Assembly: GCA_019359285.1 (NCBI GenBank)
Contig: JAHHHQ010000036.1
Coordinates: 1 to 64,000, forward strand
Direction of reading: 5' to 3'
DNA length: 64,000 nucleotides
Source: Nodosilinea sp. WJT8-NPBG4
GTDB lineage: Bacteria; Cyanobacteriota; Cyanobacteriia; Phormidesmidales; Phormidesmidaceae
How positions within the stretch are numbered: the first letter of the stretch is position 1; every line of letters begins with the position of its first letter. The notes under the pieces were generated by a model. That model was given only the letters and a program-made list of their open reading frames with translations. It searched no databases and had not been told where the DNA came from. Shown here one piece after another: positions 51,640 through 60,393 of the stretch. Both the position numbers and the translations under genes were made by a program.

Positions 51640-51707
51640 GGGGTTTAAGGTATCTGGTTTAAGGCAGGTCGTGAACCTAAGACCTTAAACCCTAGACCTT
51701 GAACCCT
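51640..51707. repeat. Dispersed imperfect palindrome, copy C
   Basis: GGGGTTTAAGGTATCTGG at the left is inverted relative to CTAGACCTTGAACCC at the right. Internal GGTTTAAGGCAG and GTGAACC blocks match copy B. It lies between the divergent response regulator and repeat-protein genes and could overlap their promoters. Confidence 0.7.
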
Positions 51708-51856
51708 CACTAACCCTGTCACCGTTGACTTACCTAACTACTAGCACCCTCAGGGGCTCGCAAAAATGACAAAGCTGTAATTTGGCGGTCATGGTTTTGC
51801 CATGGTGCCCAGGCTTAATAGAAATCGTCAACCTAAACCACCGGAGCAAATCATCC

Positions 51857-52420
51857 ATGGTAATTCATCGTTCACTGCTGACCGCTGGCCTAGCCGCTGC
51901 CTTGGTGGGCGGACTGGGTCTGGCTGCCTTTAGCCAAACTACCCAAAATCAACCCCCCCAGCCCGGAGCTACCCCAACCGAGCCTGCCCAACGGCCCGAG
52001 GGCCAGGGTCGAGGTCACGGTGAAGGGTTGGCCAACGCCGCTGCCGAGCTGGGCGTTAGCGAAGCCGCTTTGAAAGAAGCCTTGGGCCTGCCTGCCGAGC
52101 CGCCCCCGCGCCCTGACTTGGCCGCTGCCGCCACGGAGTTGGGAGTGAGCGAAACTGAGCTACAGGAAGCCCTGCGCAGCGGCAGGGATGGCGATCGCGG
52201 TCAAAGGCTGGCCACCGCGGCCACGCAGCTGGGCGTCAGTGAAGCCGCTTTGAAAGAAGCCCTAGGTCTGCCTGCCGAACCGCCCCCGCGCCCTGACTTG
52301 GCCGCTGCCGCTGCCGAACTGGGCGTCAGCGAAACCGATCTCCAGGAGGCCCTGCGCAGCAACATGGGCGGAGGTCAAGGAGGCGGATGTGGTCCCGAAG
52401 GCAGTGCCCCACCGCAGTAG
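51857..52420 (+). CDS. Exported protein with two 60-residue tandem repeats
   Basis: The 187-residue protein has a signal peptide (MVIHRSLLTAGLAAALVG, cleavage near AAFSQ), a Pro/Gln-rich spacer and two near-identical 60-residue repeats from residue 58 on. Each repeat has two helices of the type AAELGVSEAALKEALGLP, then PAEPPPRPDLAAAATELGV and SETELQEALRS. A Gly-rich tail (GGGQGGGCGPEG) ends it. The function is unknown; similar LGVSExxLxxAL helices occur in many secreted bacterial proteins. The start at 51857 has GGAG eleven bases upstream. Divergence from the OmpR-type system suggests that it belongs to that system's regulon. Confidence 0.75.
   Translation: MVIHRSLLTAGLAAALVGGLGLAAFSQTTQNQPPQPGATPTEPAQRPEGQGRGHGEGLANAAAELGVSEAALKEALGLPAEPPPRPDLAAAATELGVSETELQEALRSGRDGDRGQRLATAATQLGVSEAALKEALGLPAEPPPRPDLAAAAAELGVSETDLQEALRSNMGGGQGGGCGPEGSAPPQ
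52028..52366 (+). repeat. 180-bp tandem duplication in the exported repeat protein
   Basis: The second copy begins at 52208, exactly 180 bases after the first. The copies share long identical runs (for example GAAGCCGCTTTGAAAGAAGC at 52061 and 52241). Synonymous differences show that the duplication is not very recent. Confidence 0.85.
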
Positions 52421-52455
52421 TTCCTGCCTTCCGTCAATCGCCACTTCCCCGACTG

Positions 52456-52487
52456 CGCCCTGGAAATCACTCCAGGGCGTTTTTTTG
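52456..52487 (+). terminator. Rho-independent terminator of the repeat-protein gene
   Basis: CGCCCTGGA (52456-52464) pairs with TCCAGGGCG (52471-52479), 6-base loop, followed by a run of T (52480-52486). It lies 36 bases after the stop codon. Confidence 0.9.
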
Positions 52488-52520
52488 GTTAATCAATGCG
52501 GTAGCAGATTAAGCCGCACG

Positions 52521-52573
52521 TGTCTTGGATAGGCACCAACCTGTGCAGGTTGGTGCCTATCCAAGACATTTTT
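52521..52573. terminator. 22-bp perfect hairpin, probably a bidirectional terminator
   Basis: Bases 52521-52542 are exactly complementary to 52547-52568 around a GTGC loop; TTTTT follows at about 52569-52573. It sits between the convergent repeat-protein and lgt genes. The stem is unusually long for a terminator. Confidence 0.85.
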
Positions 52574-52603
52574 CTCAAGCCCGTACCCGATCTCGGTTGG
52601 GGC

Positions 52604-53467
52604 TTAGCTGCCTTTGGCCACATCGGGTAGCGATCGCCGCCCCACATACAGCCACAGCAGCCCGGCTACACCCAATGCTATGCCGGTGAGGCTCACCACC
52701 TGAGCCATTCGCAGTGGCCCCAGCATTAGGCTGTCGAGGCGCAGTCCTTCAATCCACAGACGACCCAGGCTGTAGGTGGCGAAGTAAACCAAAAAGAGCG
52801 TGCCAGTCTTCAACCGTTCGGGGTAGCGCAACCCCCAGAAAAACAGCCACAGCACCAGGGCAAACACCCCCAAATTCCACAGCGATTCGTAGAGAAAGGT
52901 GGGGTGATAGTACTCCACAGCCTCCAGACCAGGGGGGCGCTGGGCAGGGGGAATGTAAACCCGCCAGGGCAGGTTGGTCGGGCCGCCAAAGGCTTCGGAG
53001 TTAAAGAAATTGCCCCAGCGACCAATAGCTTGGCCCAGCACCAGAGCCGGGGCCACCACATCCGCCAGTGCCCAAAACGACAGTCGATTAATGCGAGCAA
53101 ACAACAGTGCCGCCAGCATACCGCCCAAAATTGCCCCGTGAATGGCAATGCCCCCCTGCCAGATTGCCAAGGCACTCAGCGGGTTGTCGGCGTAGCGATC
53201 CCATTCAAAGGCGACGTAGTAGAGACGGGCGGCGGGCAAGGCCCCCAGCACCAGCCAGATCGACAGGTCGGCAACCGCCTCAGGGTCAAGCCCGCGCCGC
53301 TGCGCCAGCCGCTGCGCCAGGGTAATGCCAATTGCTAGGGCGATCGCAATCAGCAGGCCATACCAACGAATGGCCAACGGCCCTAGCTGAAAGATAATTG
53401 GCCCCGGCGACGCCAGCTGCGCCAATCCGCTGACCGCTAGCCCCAGTTCTATCCCTGCTAACCCCAT
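52604..53467 (-). CDS. lgt: Prolipoprotein diacylglyceryl transferase
   Basis: The 287-residue integral membrane enzyme transfers diacylglycerol from phosphatidylglycerol to the lipobox cysteine of prolipoproteins, the first step of lipoprotein maturation. Seven hydrophobic segments are visible. The signature [15 protein letters not shown] (about residues 145-160) carries the essential Arg and Asn; the [12 protein letters not shown] block and [12 protein letters not shown] are also conserved. The N-terminus has a short extension before [19 protein letters not shown]. It is monocistronic. The sulfate-binding protein downstream in the window is itself a likely lipoprotein substrate. Confidence 0.95.
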   Translation of the reverse strand: MGLAGIELGLAVSGLAQLASPGPIIFQLGPLAIRWYGLLIAIALAIGITLAQRLAQRRGLDPEAVADLSIWLVLGALPAARLYYVAFEWDRYADNPLSALAIWQGGIAIHGAILGGMLAALLFARINRLSFWALADVVAPALVLGQAIGRWGNFFNSEAFGGPTNLPWRVYIPPAQRPPGLEAVEYYHPTFLYESLWNLGVFALVLWLFFWGLRYPERLKTGTLFLVYFATYSLGRLWIEGLRLDSLMLGPLRMAQVVSLTGIALGVAGLLWLYVGRRSLPDVAKGS

Positions 53468-53602
53468 TGCCCGCTACCTGCTTACGTCTTGGCCTCCGAA
53501 TCGGGAATGCCAAAACCACTATGACATTATATTGAGGCTCCCCGGCTGACATCACTGCTGGGGCTGAACAGGCCCAATGCCAATTTAGACGCTAGAGCAT
53601 CA

Positions 53603-53648
53603 GTTTGCACGGGAAGGGTTTGACTGTTCAATCCCTTCCCGTGCAAAC
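53603..53648. terminator. 16-bp perfect hairpin after cysA
   Basis: GTTTGCACGGGAAGGG (53603-53618) is exactly complementary to 53633-53648, loop 14 bases. It lies 63 bases after the cysA stop (minus strand) and upstream of lgt, so it probably ends the cysA transcript. Confidence 0.75.
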
Positions 53649-53710
53649 CAGAACGGTATATTTAAACACCTTACTGAGCCAACCTCAGGGTGAGCCAGGT
53701 CTGGGCGTGG

Positions 53711-54742
53711 TTAAGCCACCGATGGCGCATAGCCCGGCGCAGGGGTAAAGCTGCGAACCAGCTTGGCCCGCAGGTACACCGTTTGCCCCGTCTCAATGCT
53801 CAAGTCGCGATATTGTTCGCGGTTAATGTGGGCGGTAATGGGATGGCCATTGTCGAGGGTGAGCTCGATGCGAATCGTCCAACCGAGGTGAATGATATGG
53901 TTCACCGTTGCCGCCACGCTGCCATCGTAGTGAGTGGTGAAGATCTCAATGTCGTGGGGCCGCAGAAACACCTCCCCATGGGTAGGGGCATCGCGGTGAA
54001 GCGACTTCCAGGTGTTGTCGGGCGACAGCACATTGACCGCACCAATGAAACTCATTACAAAGGGGCTGGCCGGGTTTTCGTAGATTTCAGCCGAAGAACC
54101 CACCTGCTCAACTCGACCATTGCTCATTACCACAATCTCATCGGAGATTTCCATCGCCTCCTCCTGATCGTGGGTAACAAAGACGGTGGTGACATTCACC
54201 TCATCGTGGAGGTGACGCAGCCATTCGCGCAGGTCTTTGCGCACCTTAGCGTCTAGCGCACCAAAAGGCTCATCCAATAATAGAACCTGAGGCTCGATCG
54301 CGAGGGCGCGCGCCAGAGCCACCCGCTGGCGTTGCCCACCCGAGAGTTGGGAGGGGTAGCGATCGCCCAACCCACTTAGCTGTACTAGCTCTAGCAGGGT
54401 ATCGACCCGGTGCTTAATGCGATCTTTTGGCCACTTTTGCAGCTCCAAGGCAAAGGCCACATTTTTGCGCACCGTCAGGTGCTTAAACAGCGCATAGTGC
54501 TGAAATACAAAGCCCACCTGGCGATCCTGCACCGACTTGGTGGTGGCGTCTTGGGCGGAAATGTAGATTCTGCCGGTGTCGGCCTTTTCTAAACCGGCAA
54601 TCACCCGCAGCAGGGTCGACTTACCCGAGCCTGACGGCCCCAGCAGGGCCACCAAAGAACCACTCTTGATATCCAAAGTGATGGGCTCAAGGGCCTGAAA
54701 ATCCCCAAACCGTTTTGAAACGTTGTCTACTCTAATTCCCAC
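53711..54742 (-). CDS. cysA: Sulfate/thiosulfate ABC transporter ATP-binding protein
   Basis: The 343-residue ATPase drives sulfate import. Walker A is GPSGSGKST (about residues 34-42), the signature is [16 protein letters not shown], Walker B is [12 protein letters not shown] and the switch His is in [14 protein letters not shown]. The C-terminal region (about 240-340) is a TOBE-like domain with FLRPHDIEI, as in CysA proteins. It is cytoplasmic and should pair with the CysT/CysW permeases encoded divergently 350 bases away. The separation of cysA from its permeases by a shared divergent promoter region allows joint control by sulfur status. Confidence 0.93.
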   Translation of the reverse strand: MGIRVDNVSKRFGDFQALEPITLDIKSGSLVALLGPSGSGKSTLLRVIAGLEKADTGRIYISAQDATTKSVQDRQVGFVFQHYALFKHLTVRKNVAFALELQKWPKDRIKHRVDTLLELVQLSGLGDRYPSQLSGGQRQRVALARALAIEPQVLLLDEPFGALDAKVRKDLREWLRHLHDEVNVTTVFVTHDQEEAMEISDEIVVMSNGRVEQVGSSAEIYENPASPFVMSFIGAVNVLSPDNTWKSLHRDAPTHGEVFLRPHDIEIFTTHYDGSVAATVNHIIHLGWTIRIELTLDNGHPITAHINREQYRDLSIETGQTVYLRAKLVRSFTPAPGYAPSVA

Positions 54743-55094
54743 GGGCGTTTCCTAAAATCGACAGTGTGCTTCAAGGGGGATGCGACATCGGAGCTTAGCG
54801 AAGCGGTGCCACTTTTCCCATCATCATCAAACCCAAACATAAGCAGCAGGGGCAGAGTGCGCCTCAGTTCTCCAGGGGCGATCGCCCACCGACCGAGCTG
54901 CAATGTGACCCTACGCTACCCCACACCCAATAAAATTGCAACTCATCCCAAAACCAGGCCGATCTAATCCTAAAAAAATGTGCAAATGGCTTCAACTTCA
55001 TTTTGGATCTAACTCCAAAATTTTGTGATACAGTCCATAGACGTAATCCTCGAAAACCCTATCGAGATACCGGAGATTCTTTGGAGAGCTACCC
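54743..55094. promoter_or_regulatory. Divergent promoter region of cysA and sbpA
   Basis: About 350 bases without a gene. An inverted repeat TTTTGGA-N6-TCCAAAA at 55001-55020 lies about 75 bases before the sbpA start and would suit a dimeric regulator such as the CysR-like protein encoded downstream. GGAGAG about ten bases before 55095 is the sbpA ribosome binding site. The promoter boxes themselves cannot be fixed by eye. Confidence 0.4.
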
Positions 55095-56171
55095 ATGACA
55101 TCACCTCAACGTTATATTTCGCGGCGATCGGCAATCTTGTTTGCGGCTGGGCTGGGGCTAGCGAGCACAATAGCCGCCTGCGGTAGCACCACATCGACTC
55201 CCGAAGCCAGCAATGGCGAAGCGACCACCGCTGCCGCCGGCCCCGTAGAGCTCACCCTGGTCTCCTACGCCGTGACCCAGGCTGCTTACGAGCAAATCAT
55301 TCCTAAATTCACCGAGAAGTGGAAGGCGGAAACGGGTCAAGATGTCACCTTTAGCCAGAGCTACGGTGGCTCAGGCTCCCAAACTCGGGCTGTGCTCGAC
55401 GGGCTAGAAGCTGATGTCGTCGCCCTGGCCCTGGCCGGAGACACCAAGAAAATTGAAGAGGGCGGTTTGATTGAAGCTGGCTGGGAAAGCGAAGCCCCCA
55501 ACAGTGCAATTGTGCATTCCTCAGTAGCAGCGCTGGTCACCCGCGAGGGCAACCCCAAAAATATCCAGGGATGGGAAGACTTGTCCCGCGACGATGTGCA
55601 GGTGGTGACCGCCAACCCCAAAACCTCCGGCGGTGCCAAGTGGAACTTTTTAGGGGCCTGGGGTTTTCAGACCCAGACCGGTAGCGATGACGCTGCTGCC
55701 TTAGACTTCGTCACCAAGGTCTATCAAAATGTGCCGGTGCTGCCTAAGGATGCACGGGAAGCCACCGACGTGTTTTTCAACCGGGGCCAGGGCGATGTGC
55801 TAATCAACTACGAAAACGAAGTGCTGCTGGCCGCCCAAAATGGCGAAGAGCTGCCTTTTGTAGTTCCCGAGGTGAATATTTCCATTGATAACCCCGTTGC
55901 CGTCGTCGATGCCAATGTGGATAAGCACGGCACCCGCGATGTCGCTGAAGCCTTTGTGGAGTTTCTGTTTACCCCAGAGGCCCAAGAGGAGTTTGCCAAA
56001 GTAGGCTTCCGCCCCTCCGACCCAGAGGTGGGTGAAAAGTTTGCCGATCAGTTTCCTAAAGTCGAAACCCTGTTCACGGTGGCTGATCTAGGGGGCTGGG
56101 AAGAGATTGACAAGAAGTTCTTCGCCGACGGGGCAATCTTTGACCAGGTTCAATCCAAGGTCAGCAAGTAG
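55095..56171 (+). CDS. sbpA: Sulfate-binding periplasmic lipoprotein
   Basis: The 358-residue solute-binding protein captures sulfate for the CysTWA transporter. The N-terminus SRRSAILFAAGLGLASTIAACG has twin arginines followed by a hydrophobic core and lipobox cysteine C29, so it is probably lipidated and perhaps Tat-exported. Family blocks are SYAVTQAAYEQIIPKF, SYGGSGSQTRAVLDGLEADVV, NPKTSGGAKWNFLGAWG and VLINYENEVLLA. The ligand-binding loops around YGGSGSQ and TSGGAKW are intact. It begins the sbpA-cysT-cysW unit; the gap to cysT is 93 bases. Confidence 0.94.
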   Translation: MTSPQRYISRRSAILFAAGLGLASTIAACGSTTSTPEASNGEATTAAAGPVELTLVSYAVTQAAYEQIIPKFTEKWKAETGQDVTFSQSYGGSGSQTRAVLDGLEADVVALALAGDTKKIEEGGLIEAGWESEAPNSAIVHSSVAALVTREGNPKNIQGWEDLSRDDVQVVTANPKTSGGAKWNFLGAWGFQTQTGSDDAAALDFVTKVYQNVPVLPKDAREATDVFFNRGQGDVLINYENEVLLAAQNGEELPFVVPEVNISIDNPVAVVDANVDKHGTRDVAEAFVEFLFTPEAQEEFAKVGFRPSDPEVGEKFADQFPKVETLFTVADLGGWEEIDKKFFADGAIFDQVQSKVSK

Positions 56172-56264
56172 ACAGATGACCTTTACCTCAGCCCTCGCCG
56201 ATTGAGAGCAGGCTGGGGTAAAAGTCATTAGAAATCGATCAATCGACATGTTTTCTCTGCACCC

Positions 56265-57110
56265 ATGACTTCATCCCCACCGTCTTCATCCCCGGGTCTT
56301 TGGCACAAGATTCTCCATGCTCCTTGGACTTGGCGGGTCACCTGGTTCTATCTCATCCTGTTTTTGTTTTTGCCGATGGCGGCACTCGTGCTTAAGTCGC
56401 TGACCCTAAACCCGGCAGAGATTTGGCGCATTGCTACCGATCCGGTGGCCATCTCGACCTACAACGTCACCTTTTTTACGGCGCTGGTGGCCAGCATTAT
56501 TAACGGCTTTGCTGGGCTCATTATTGCCTGGGTGCTGGTGCGCTACGAGTTTCCGGGGAAGCGATTTTTAGATGCCATCATCGATCTGCCCTTTGCTCTG
56601 CCCACGGCGGTGGCTGGTTTAACCCTGTCGACTATCTACAGCACCAACGGCTGGATTGGCGGCTTTCTAGAACCGTTTGGCATCAAAGTGTCGTTTACCC
56701 GGCTGGGGGTGCTGGTGGCGATGATCTTTATCGCGCTGCCCTTTTCGGTGCGGACGGTGCAGCCGGTGCTGCAAGACATGGAGTCGGAAATGGAAGAGGC
56801 CGCGTGGTCTATGGGGGCTTCCCAGTGGCAGACCTTCAGGCGGGTAATTTTGCCGCCGCTGATGCCTGCCATTCTCACGGGCGTGGCCATGGGCTTTTCG
56901 CGGGCGGTGGGCGAATACGGCTCAGTAGTGATTATTGCGGGCAATATTCCCTTTCAAGACCTAATCGCCCCAGTGCTGATCGTTCAGCGTTTGGAGCAGT
57001 TTGACTACGCCGGGGCCACGGTAATTGGCACGGTGCTGCTGCTGATTTCGCTAGTGGCACTGCTGGTAATCAACCTTATTCAAGCCCGCGGGAGGCGCTT
57101 CTATGGCTGA
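56265..57110 (+). CDS. cysT: Sulfate ABC transporter permease CysT
   Basis: The 281-residue permease has six membrane segments (first: WFYLILFLFLPMAALVL) and the EAA loop facing the ATPase: EEAAWSMGASQWQTFRRVILPPLMPAI. DLPFALPTAVAGLTLSTIYS and AVGEYGSVVIIAGNIPF are CysT/CysU signatures. It forms the channel with CysW. The C-terminus overlaps the start of cysW by 8 bases, implying coupled translation. The Pro/Ser-rich first 15 residues are unremarkable. Confidence 0.94.
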   Translation: MTSSPPSSSPGLWHKILHAPWTWRVTWFYLILFLFLPMAALVLKSLTLNPAEIWRIATDPVAISTYNVTFFTALVASIINGFAGLIIAWVLVRYEFPGKRFLDAIIDLPFALPTAVAGLTLSTIYSTNGWIGGFLEPFGIKVSFTRLGVLVAMIFIALPFSVRTVQPVLQDMESEMEEAAWSMGASQWQTFRRVILPPLMPAILTGVAMGFSRAVGEYGSVVIIAGNIPFQDLIAPVLIVQRLEQFDYAGATVIGTVLLLISLVALLVINLIQARGRRFYG

Positions 57111-57975
57111 TTCATCTCTACAACAACCCATTGCCACCGCTGGGCCTAAATCTCAGGGAGCGACCTTTCAATGGGGCAAGTGGCTGCTGGTGGCCTTTGT
57201 CTTTGGCTTCCTGGGGCTGATTTTGCTGGTGCCGACCCTCAACGTGTTTGTTCAAGCATTCAAGGGTGGTCTGCCCGGGTTGCTCGACACGTTTACCAAC
57301 AAGTTCTTTTTGAATGCGGTGAAGCTGACGGTGATTACGGCAGCGATTACGGTGCCGCTGAACACGGTGTTTGGGCTCTGTGCGGCGCTGTCGTTGGCCA
57401 ACAAAAATTTTCCAGGGCGAGCGCTGCTAATCAGCATCATCGACCTACCTTTCTCGATCTCGCCGGTGGTTGCGGGTCTCATGCTGGTGCTGCTGTTTGG
57501 CAACCGGGGCTGGTTTGGGCCTCTGCTCGATGCCAACGGCATCAAGATTATCTTTGCCCTGCCGGGCATCGTCATGGCCAGTATCTTTATCACCATGCCC
57601 TTTATTGCCCGTGAGGTGCTGCCCGCCCTCGAAGAAGCGGGCACCCAGCAAGAGGAGGCCGCTGCCACCCTGGGGGCGACCCAGTGGCAGACCTTTTGGC
57701 GGGTCACGCTGCCGTCGATTAAGTGGAGTTTGCTCTACGGCCTAATTTTGACTAACGCGCGGGCCATGGGTGAGTTTGGGGCGGTGACCGTGGTCTCGGG
57801 CAACATTGTCGGCAAAACCCAAACCCTGCCCCTCTTTATCGAAGAGGCCCATACTCAGTACAACAGCCAAGGAGCCTACACCGCCGCCCTGCTGCTGGCC
57901 TGTTTAGCTGTAGTCACCCTGGTGGTGAAGTTTGTGCTAGAGCGCGGCGCCGGCATTCAGAGCAAAAGTCACTAA
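57103..57975 (+). CDS. cysW: Sulfate ABC transporter permease CysW
   Basis: The 290-residue permease partner of CysT has six membrane segments (WLLVAFVFGFLGLILLV first), the EAA loop EEAAATLGATQWQTFWRVTLPSIKWSL and AMGEFGAVTVVSGNIVGKTQTLPLFIEEAH, typical of CysW. IDLPFSISPVVAGLMLVLLFG matches the equivalent CysT region. Its start lies within cysT. A strong ribosome binding site (AAGGAGG) for the following NIL gene begins right at its end, so the operon continues. Confidence 0.94.
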   Translation: MADSSLQQPIATAGPKSQGATFQWGKWLLVAFVFGFLGLILLVPTLNVFVQAFKGGLPGLLDTFTNKFFLNAVKLTVITAAITVPLNTVFGLCAALSLANKNFPGRALLISIIDLPFSISPVVAGLMLVLLFGNRGWFGPLLDANGIKIIFALPGIVMASIFITMPFIAREVLPALEEAGTQQEEAAATLGATQWQTFWRVTLPSIKWSLLYGLILTNARAMGEFGAVTVVSGNIVGKTQTLPLFIEEAHTQYNSQGAYTAALLLACLAVVTLVVKFVLERGAGIQSKSH

Positions 57976-57986
57976 GGAGGCTTGCG

Positions 57987-58298
57987 ATGGCGTCTATTTC
58001 TCCCGACTATGGCCTCGAGGCAATCCATCTTAAGGACCCAGAAAGCCTAGTACAAACCCAAGTCAAAATCCGCATTCCTAAGGCACGCCACCCCGACCCG
58101 GTCATCTCAAACCTGATCAACCGCTACGGGCTTAAGGTGAATATTTTAGGCGCCCTGCTGGGGGCCAACGGCCAGGAGGACGGCTGGTTTGATCTGGCCA
58201 TTGAGGGCCAGGCCGGCACAATTCACGAGGCCCTGCTCGATTTAGTCGAGCTAGATGCTGATTTGTGGTTTAACACTGAAGCCGACGACGGTTACTAA
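57987..58298 (+). CDS. NIL-domain protein
   Basis: The 103-residue protein is a stand-alone NIL domain: QTQVKIRIPKARHPDPVISNLI, YGLKVNILGALLGANGQEDGWFDLAIEG and LLDLVELDADLW. NIL domains at the end of MetN bind methionine and inhibit transport. A free copy 11 bases after cysW, with its own AAGGAGG, may be a sulfur-status sensor for the transporter. That role is inference; small free NIL proteins are common in cyanobacteria beside ABC genes and ferredoxin fusions. It looks cytoplasmic and complete. Confidence 0.88.
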   Translation: MASISPDYGLEAIHLKDPESLVQTQVKIRIPKARHPDPVISNLINRYGLKVNILGALLGANGQEDGWFDLAIEGQAGTIHEALLDLVELDADLWFNTEADDGY

Positions 58299-58498
58299 AC
58301 TTTCCTTATCAATTTGTTTGGGGGCGGCTCAGCGGCTCAGGCGATCGCTCGCTGCCCTACCACTCACTCTCAGTTCCGCTGCCCCACCCGGTCGAATTCT
58401 GCAATTCGAACACAGGTTAATCGAGATTGCGGTCAAGAATTCTTGAGCAAGCGTAGTTTTCGAGGGACAATGGCGGGGTAACGAACCTGTAGTGCAGT

Positions 58499-59296
58499 AT
58501 GGCAAGGCAAAAAGGCCAGGTTTCGGCGACCGATGCCGTCGAGACTTTGACCACAAAGAGTTTTTTGTTTCAGGGCCTAGAGGCCAAAGACCTGCTCAGC
58601 GGGTTAGACCCCAGCGTCTTGGTCGTAGAAAAGCTGTACTCCAATCGGCCGGTGTATACGGCCTTTCGTCCTCAGACCTGGTTAGAGCACCTCTACGTAG
58701 TGGTTGAGGGCGGCCCCGTGATCATGCGCAGCACTCCCCTCGACCGGGTCATTGCCATGACCTACCCCGGGGCCTGTTTTGGCATGCGCAATTTGCCGGT
58801 GGGGTTTGGGCCGGTAGTGCGGGCGTTCCCTAGCTTGGTAGAGGCCTACAAAACCACCGACGTGATCAAAGTGCCGGTGGCGGTGGTGCAATCGCTGTAC
58901 GACCAGCACGAAACTTTTCGCGATCGATACTCGCTTTTATTTGAGCTGCGCGAAAAGTTTCAGTATCACCTGCTCAATTGCAGCACCTACCCCCCCCAGG
59001 CGGTGGCGGCGTTGCTGCGGGCGCTGATCTATCAAGAGCGCAGCTTGGGCAGTCAACCCCAGGGCAACAGCCCTAGCTACTGCTTCGACCTGCCCATCGA
59101 TCTAATTGCCCGCGCCTGCCAGCTCAACCACCGCACCGTTGAGCAGGTCTTAAAAGGGCTAACGAAGGCAGGCTACATCAAAACCAGCAAAACCGCCGAG
59201 TCGGCCAATGACCAGGTGCACGTGGTTGACCCCGAGGGGCTGAAGGAAGTGTACGGAGCCACCCGCGACAAGGTGTCGTGGTGGCCTCTAAAGTAG
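58499..59296 (+). CDS. cysR: Crp/Fnr-family regulator, CysR-like
   Basis: The 265-residue protein has a cyclic-nucleotide-type beta barrel (about 20-130; VYTAFRPQTWLEHLYVVVEGG) and a C-terminal helix-turn-helix (about 195-250; DLPIDLIARACQLNHRTVEQVLKGLTKAGYI). Residues for binding cAMP are not obvious. Its place behind sbpA-cysT-cysW matches cysR of Synechococcus, a regulator needed for use of some sulfur sources and itself sulfur-controlled. It begins 200 bases after the NIL gene, so it may have its own promoter. Regulation of this locus by the protein is inference from gene order and family. Confidence 0.85.
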   Translation: MARQKGQVSATDAVETLTTKSFLFQGLEAKDLLSGLDPSVLVVEKLYSNRPVYTAFRPQTWLEHLYVVVEGGPVIMRSTPLDRVIAMTYPGACFGMRNLPVGFGPVVRAFPSLVEAYKTTDVIKVPVAVVQSLYDQHETFRDRYSLLFELREKFQYHLLNCSTYPPQAVAALLRALIYQERSLGSQPQGNSPSYCFDLPIDLIARACQLNHRTVEQVLKGLTKAGYIKTSKTAESANDQVHVVDPEGLKEVYGATRDKVSWWPLK

Positions 59297-59314
59297 ACCT
59301 AACCCCGATCGCCT

Positions 59315-59788
59315 ATGCAGATTAGACCCGGCGAGGCGACAGACAGCGTGGCGATCGCGGCCCTGCTCACCGCCCTCGACTACCCCGTCACCCCCGAGTT
59401 TGTTACCGAAAGCCTCCAGCAGCAGCTCACCCATGCCGACGCCACGTTGCTTGCTGCTGTCGAACAGGACACCGTTGTTGGTTTCATTTCGCTGCACTTT
59501 ATTCCGCAGCTAGCGTTACCGGGCGACTTTTGCCGCATCAGCTATTTTTGTGTTGCCCCGGAGACGCGGGGGCAGGGGGTTGGGGCGGCACTGGAAACAG
59601 CAGCCAGCGATCTGGCGCGGGCGCGGGGGTGCGATCGCATTGAGGTGCACTGCCACAGCCGACGGGAGCAGGCCCATCGGTTTTACTACCGGCAGGGCTA
59701 TGTGGAGTCGCCCAAATATCTGGTCAAGCCAGCCCCAGCCCTAGTGTCGGCGAGGTGCTCATGCCCGAGCCATTGTCAGGAGCTATAA
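59315..59788 (+). CDS. GNAT family acetyltransferase
   Basis: The 157-residue protein has the GNAT fold: MQIRPGEATDSVAIAALLTAL at the start, a central strand pair FCRISYFCVAPETRGQGVGAALETA with the acetyl-CoA loop R-x-Q-G-V-G-A, and HSRREQAHRFYYRQGYVESPKYLVK at the end. The substrate is unknown; it belongs to the broad AAC(3)-like/RimI-like group. It lies 18 bases after cysR and may be read from the same transcript. Its 3' end overlaps the convergent FMN reductase gene by 13 bases. Confidence 0.88.
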   Translation: MQIRPGEATDSVAIAALLTALDYPVTPEFVTESLQQQLTHADATLLAAVEQDTVVGFISLHFIPQLALPGDFCRISYFCVAPETRGQGVGAALETAASDLARARGCDRIEVHCHSRREQAHRFYYRQGYVESPKYLVKPAPALVSARCSCPSHCQEL

Positions 59789-60393
59789 GCCGCTGTAGAT
59801 GATTCAATCCCTTTGGTGAACGCCACAATTGCAGCGCTCAATTCCCCTGAAATTTCTGGCTCAGACAGAATTCCAGCAGCATCCAAAGTTTTGCCTAGCA
59901 GAGAAACCGTGATGCAGGCTTCAGGCACAATGCGCCCCGCCATAGTGGTCACAATTTCGATCAGCGAGGCCTGAGAGTGGGTGGCCCGAGGCGAAGCATT
60001 GAATAGCGCAACTGGCTTGCCCATAAACTCTTCGCCACTCACCAACCAATCCAGCGCGTTCTTCAACACGCCCGGTACACCGTGGGCGTATTCGGGGCTA
60101 GAAATTATGATGCCATCCGCCCATTTCACCTGGGCTCGTAAATCGGTCACCGACGGCAGTTCTGCGGACTCAAGATCAGGGTTGAAATGAGGCAAATCGC
60201 CCAGTCCACCATACAGGTGGATCTCAACGAATTCAGGTGATAGGGCGACCGCTGCCTGTAGCAAAGCCGTATTGGATGAAACCTGGCGTAGACTACCTGA
60301 AATAGCCAAAATACGCAAAATCCGAGCTGTGGGCACAACGTCTGCAAAAGTCACTGTTTTATCATCGTGCTGCGGGGCTGTTAAAGAAGTCAT
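59776..60393 (-). CDS. NAD(P)H-dependent FMN reductase family protein
   Basis: The 205-residue flavoprotein has the flavodoxin-like FMN reductase signatures: LRILAISGSLRQVSSNTALL (phosphate-binding loop), ADGIIISSPEYAHGVPGVLKNALDWLV and LFNASPRATHSQASL. Members reduce FMN, quinones, azo dyes or chromate using NAD(P)H, and some act in sulfonate use. The neighbouring sulfate locus makes a sulfur link possible but not shown. The first 25 residues form an extension before the core, so the start could lie further downstream. The stop is inside the convergent acetyltransferase gene. Confidence 0.88.
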   Translation of the reverse strand: MTSLTAPQHDDKTVTFADVVPTARILRILAISGSLRQVSSNTALLQAAVALSPEFVEIHLYGGLGDLPHFNPDLESAELPSVTDLRAQVKWADGIIISSPEYAHGVPGVLKNALDWLVSGEEFMGKPVALFNASPRATHSQASLIEIVTTMAGRIVPEACITVSLLGKTLDAAGILSEPEISGELSAAIVAFTKGIESSTAAYSS

